From Tissierella_B sp964485455 (lineage in GTDB: Bacteria > Bacillota > Clostridia > Tissierellales > Tissierellaceae), in the NCBI GenBank assembly GCA_964485455.1, contig CAZAJU010000032.1, forward strand, positions 1 to 22,568: a stretch of 22,568 nucleotides of DNA. The letters run 5' to 3'. Positions 21,643-22,568 of the stretch are shown here, in pieces. Numbering within the stretch: position 1 is the stretch's first letter; each line of letters begins with the position of its first letter. The position numbers were made by a program, and so were the translations under genes. Below the pieces are notes generated by a model that worked only from the letters and a program-made list of their open reading frames with translations, did not search any database and was not told the DNA's origin.

Positions 21643-22568
21643 TATTCCACCTCCTCAGTACTATTTTGGATTTTTTCTACAACACCCTCAACAGCTTCAG
21701 CCACAGGCCCATCATCATGTTTAATACGTTTCTTTAAAAATCGTGCTATTCCAGCATTCATAATCATAGCAAATGCTGAGAAGTATATAATTACTGCAAT
21801 TACAACATCTATAATCTCAGGTTTATATCCAACTAGACTTGCTAAGGTACCTCCACGCTGAATATGTGATATAAAGATTGAAGCAAATATAATTCCTATT
21901 GGGTGTGAGCTGCCTAACAATGCTACTGCAATACCGTTAAATCCAGCAGCTGCAATTATATTAACAGGCTCATATGTCATACTGCTTCCTGCAATAGCTG
22001 ATGGTGCAAGTATTCCCAAGGCTCCACCCAATCCTGAAAGTGCTCCTGCAATAACCATTGTTATGATTATATTTGTCTTTCCTTTCATACCTGCATATTC
22101 TGCAGCGAATTTATTATAACCTGTAGCCTTCAATTCAAAACCAAAGGTTGTCTTTTGTAAAACTATATACAATACAATACCTATAAAAACTGCAAAGAGA
22201 ATCCCCAAGTTCACATTAGAACCTTGAATCCCTAAGGATGGGATTTGAACTGATTGAGGTAAATATTTAGTTCTAGTCATAGTTGATATATACATAGTTT
22301 CATTAGTTTGAATCAGCATATCCACTAAATACATTCCAATATAGTTAAACATTATTGAAGTTATTACTTCATTAACATTCAGAAGAGCTTTAAAAACACC
22401 TGGTATAAATCCCCAAATCATTCCACCTAGTATACCTGCTAAAATAGCCATTATCCAATGAATTCCACTTGGTAGATCCATCATAAAGCCCACGTAAAGA
22501 GCAAAAAACATACCCATGGTATATTGGCCTGAAGCCCCAATGTTAAATAAACCCATCTTAAAGGCAAA
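21642..22568 (-). CDS. Nucleoside-type ABC transporter permease (NupP/YufP-like), 5' end missing
   Basis: The reading frame is open to the window edge; the ATG at 22556 is internal, because FAFKMGLFNIGASGQ is the conserved segment that normally lies some 50-60 residues into this family. About 308 residues are present, with several hydrophobic segments. ELKATGYNKFAAEYAGMKGKTNI is the cytoplasmic loop that contacts the ATPase, and GFNGIAVALLGSSHPIGI is the following conserved segment. A charged tail (KKRIKHDDG...KIQNSTEEVE) ends the protein. It pairs with the permease overlapping it downstream to form the membrane channel of one importer. Confidence 0.9.
   Translation of the reverse strand, partial: FAFKMGLFNIGASGQYTMGMFFALYVGFMMDLPSGIHWIMAILAGILGGMIWGFIPGVFKALLNVNEVITSIMFNYIGMYLVDMLIQTNETMYISTMTRTKYLPQSVQIPSLGIQGSNVNLGILFAVFIGIVLYIVLQKTTFGFELKATGYNKFAAEYAGMKGKTNIIITMVIAGALSGLGGALGILAPSAIAGSSMTYEPVNIIAAAGFNGIAVALLGSSHPIGIIFASIFISHIQRGGTLASLVGYKPEIIDVVIAVIIYFSAFAMIMNAGIARFLKKRIKHDDGPVAEAVEGVVEKIQNSTEEVE

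Overview
This 22.6-kb window is a low-GC chromosomal segment of a Firmicute. Protein similarity, strong GGAGG ribosome binding sites and gene order suggest class Clostridia, possibly near Tissierellales; the genus cannot be fixed from sequence alone. Every supportable gene lies on the minus strand, so transcription runs from high to low coordinates. No phage, insertion-sequence transposase, CRISPR array, rRNA or tRNA gene is visible. One run of 100 Ns (12972-13071) is an assembly gap at the 3' end of gpmI.

In transcription order the layout is as follows. (1) The tail of a nucleoside-type ABC transporter: a permease cut by the window edge, then a second permease overlapping it by one base. (2) A repeat-rich spacer of about 395 bp, with a folded-back repeat element, 7-bp-period repeats and the rpoN promoter. 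(3) rpoN (sigma-54). (4) The central glycolytic operon cggR-gap-pgk-tpiA-gpmI-eno, behind a clear sigma-A promoter and a textbook CggR operator. (5) secG-hppA (translocase subunit and membrane pyrophosphatase), with its own promoter and a strong terminator. (6) A three-gene cassette: alpha/beta hydrolase, membrane-anchored MurF-like ligase and Ddl-like ATP-grasp ligase, ending in an AT-rich terminator. (7) rnr (RNase R). (8) smpB, a split ThrE/YjjPB-type exporter and an HD-GYP protein. (9) The 5' part of ssrA (tmRNA), behind a perfect-consensus promoter and cut by position 1.

The backbone rpoN-cggR-gap-pgk-tpi-gpm-eno-secG-rnr-smpB-ssrA matches, as I recall it, the order seen in Listeria and partly in Bacillus. 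This genome adds hppA, the hydrolase/MurF-like/Ddl cassette, the exporter pair and the HD-GYP gene. RNase R, SmpB and tmRNA work together in rescuing stalled ribosomes. The glycolytic genes catalyse glyceraldehyde-3-phosphate to phosphoenolpyruvate under control of their own repressor.

Most of the window is ordinary housekeeping and I found no clear new multi-gene system. The best leads are: a GAPDH whose three coenzyme-selecting positions point to NADP; a perfect 14-bp inverted repeat around the cggR -35 box; a probable AUA start for cggR; the MurF-like/Ddl/hydrolase cassette with an unusual Ddl loop; a triple-hairpin gap-pgk spacer; and heptameric repeats that begin at stop codons and probably caused the assembly gap.
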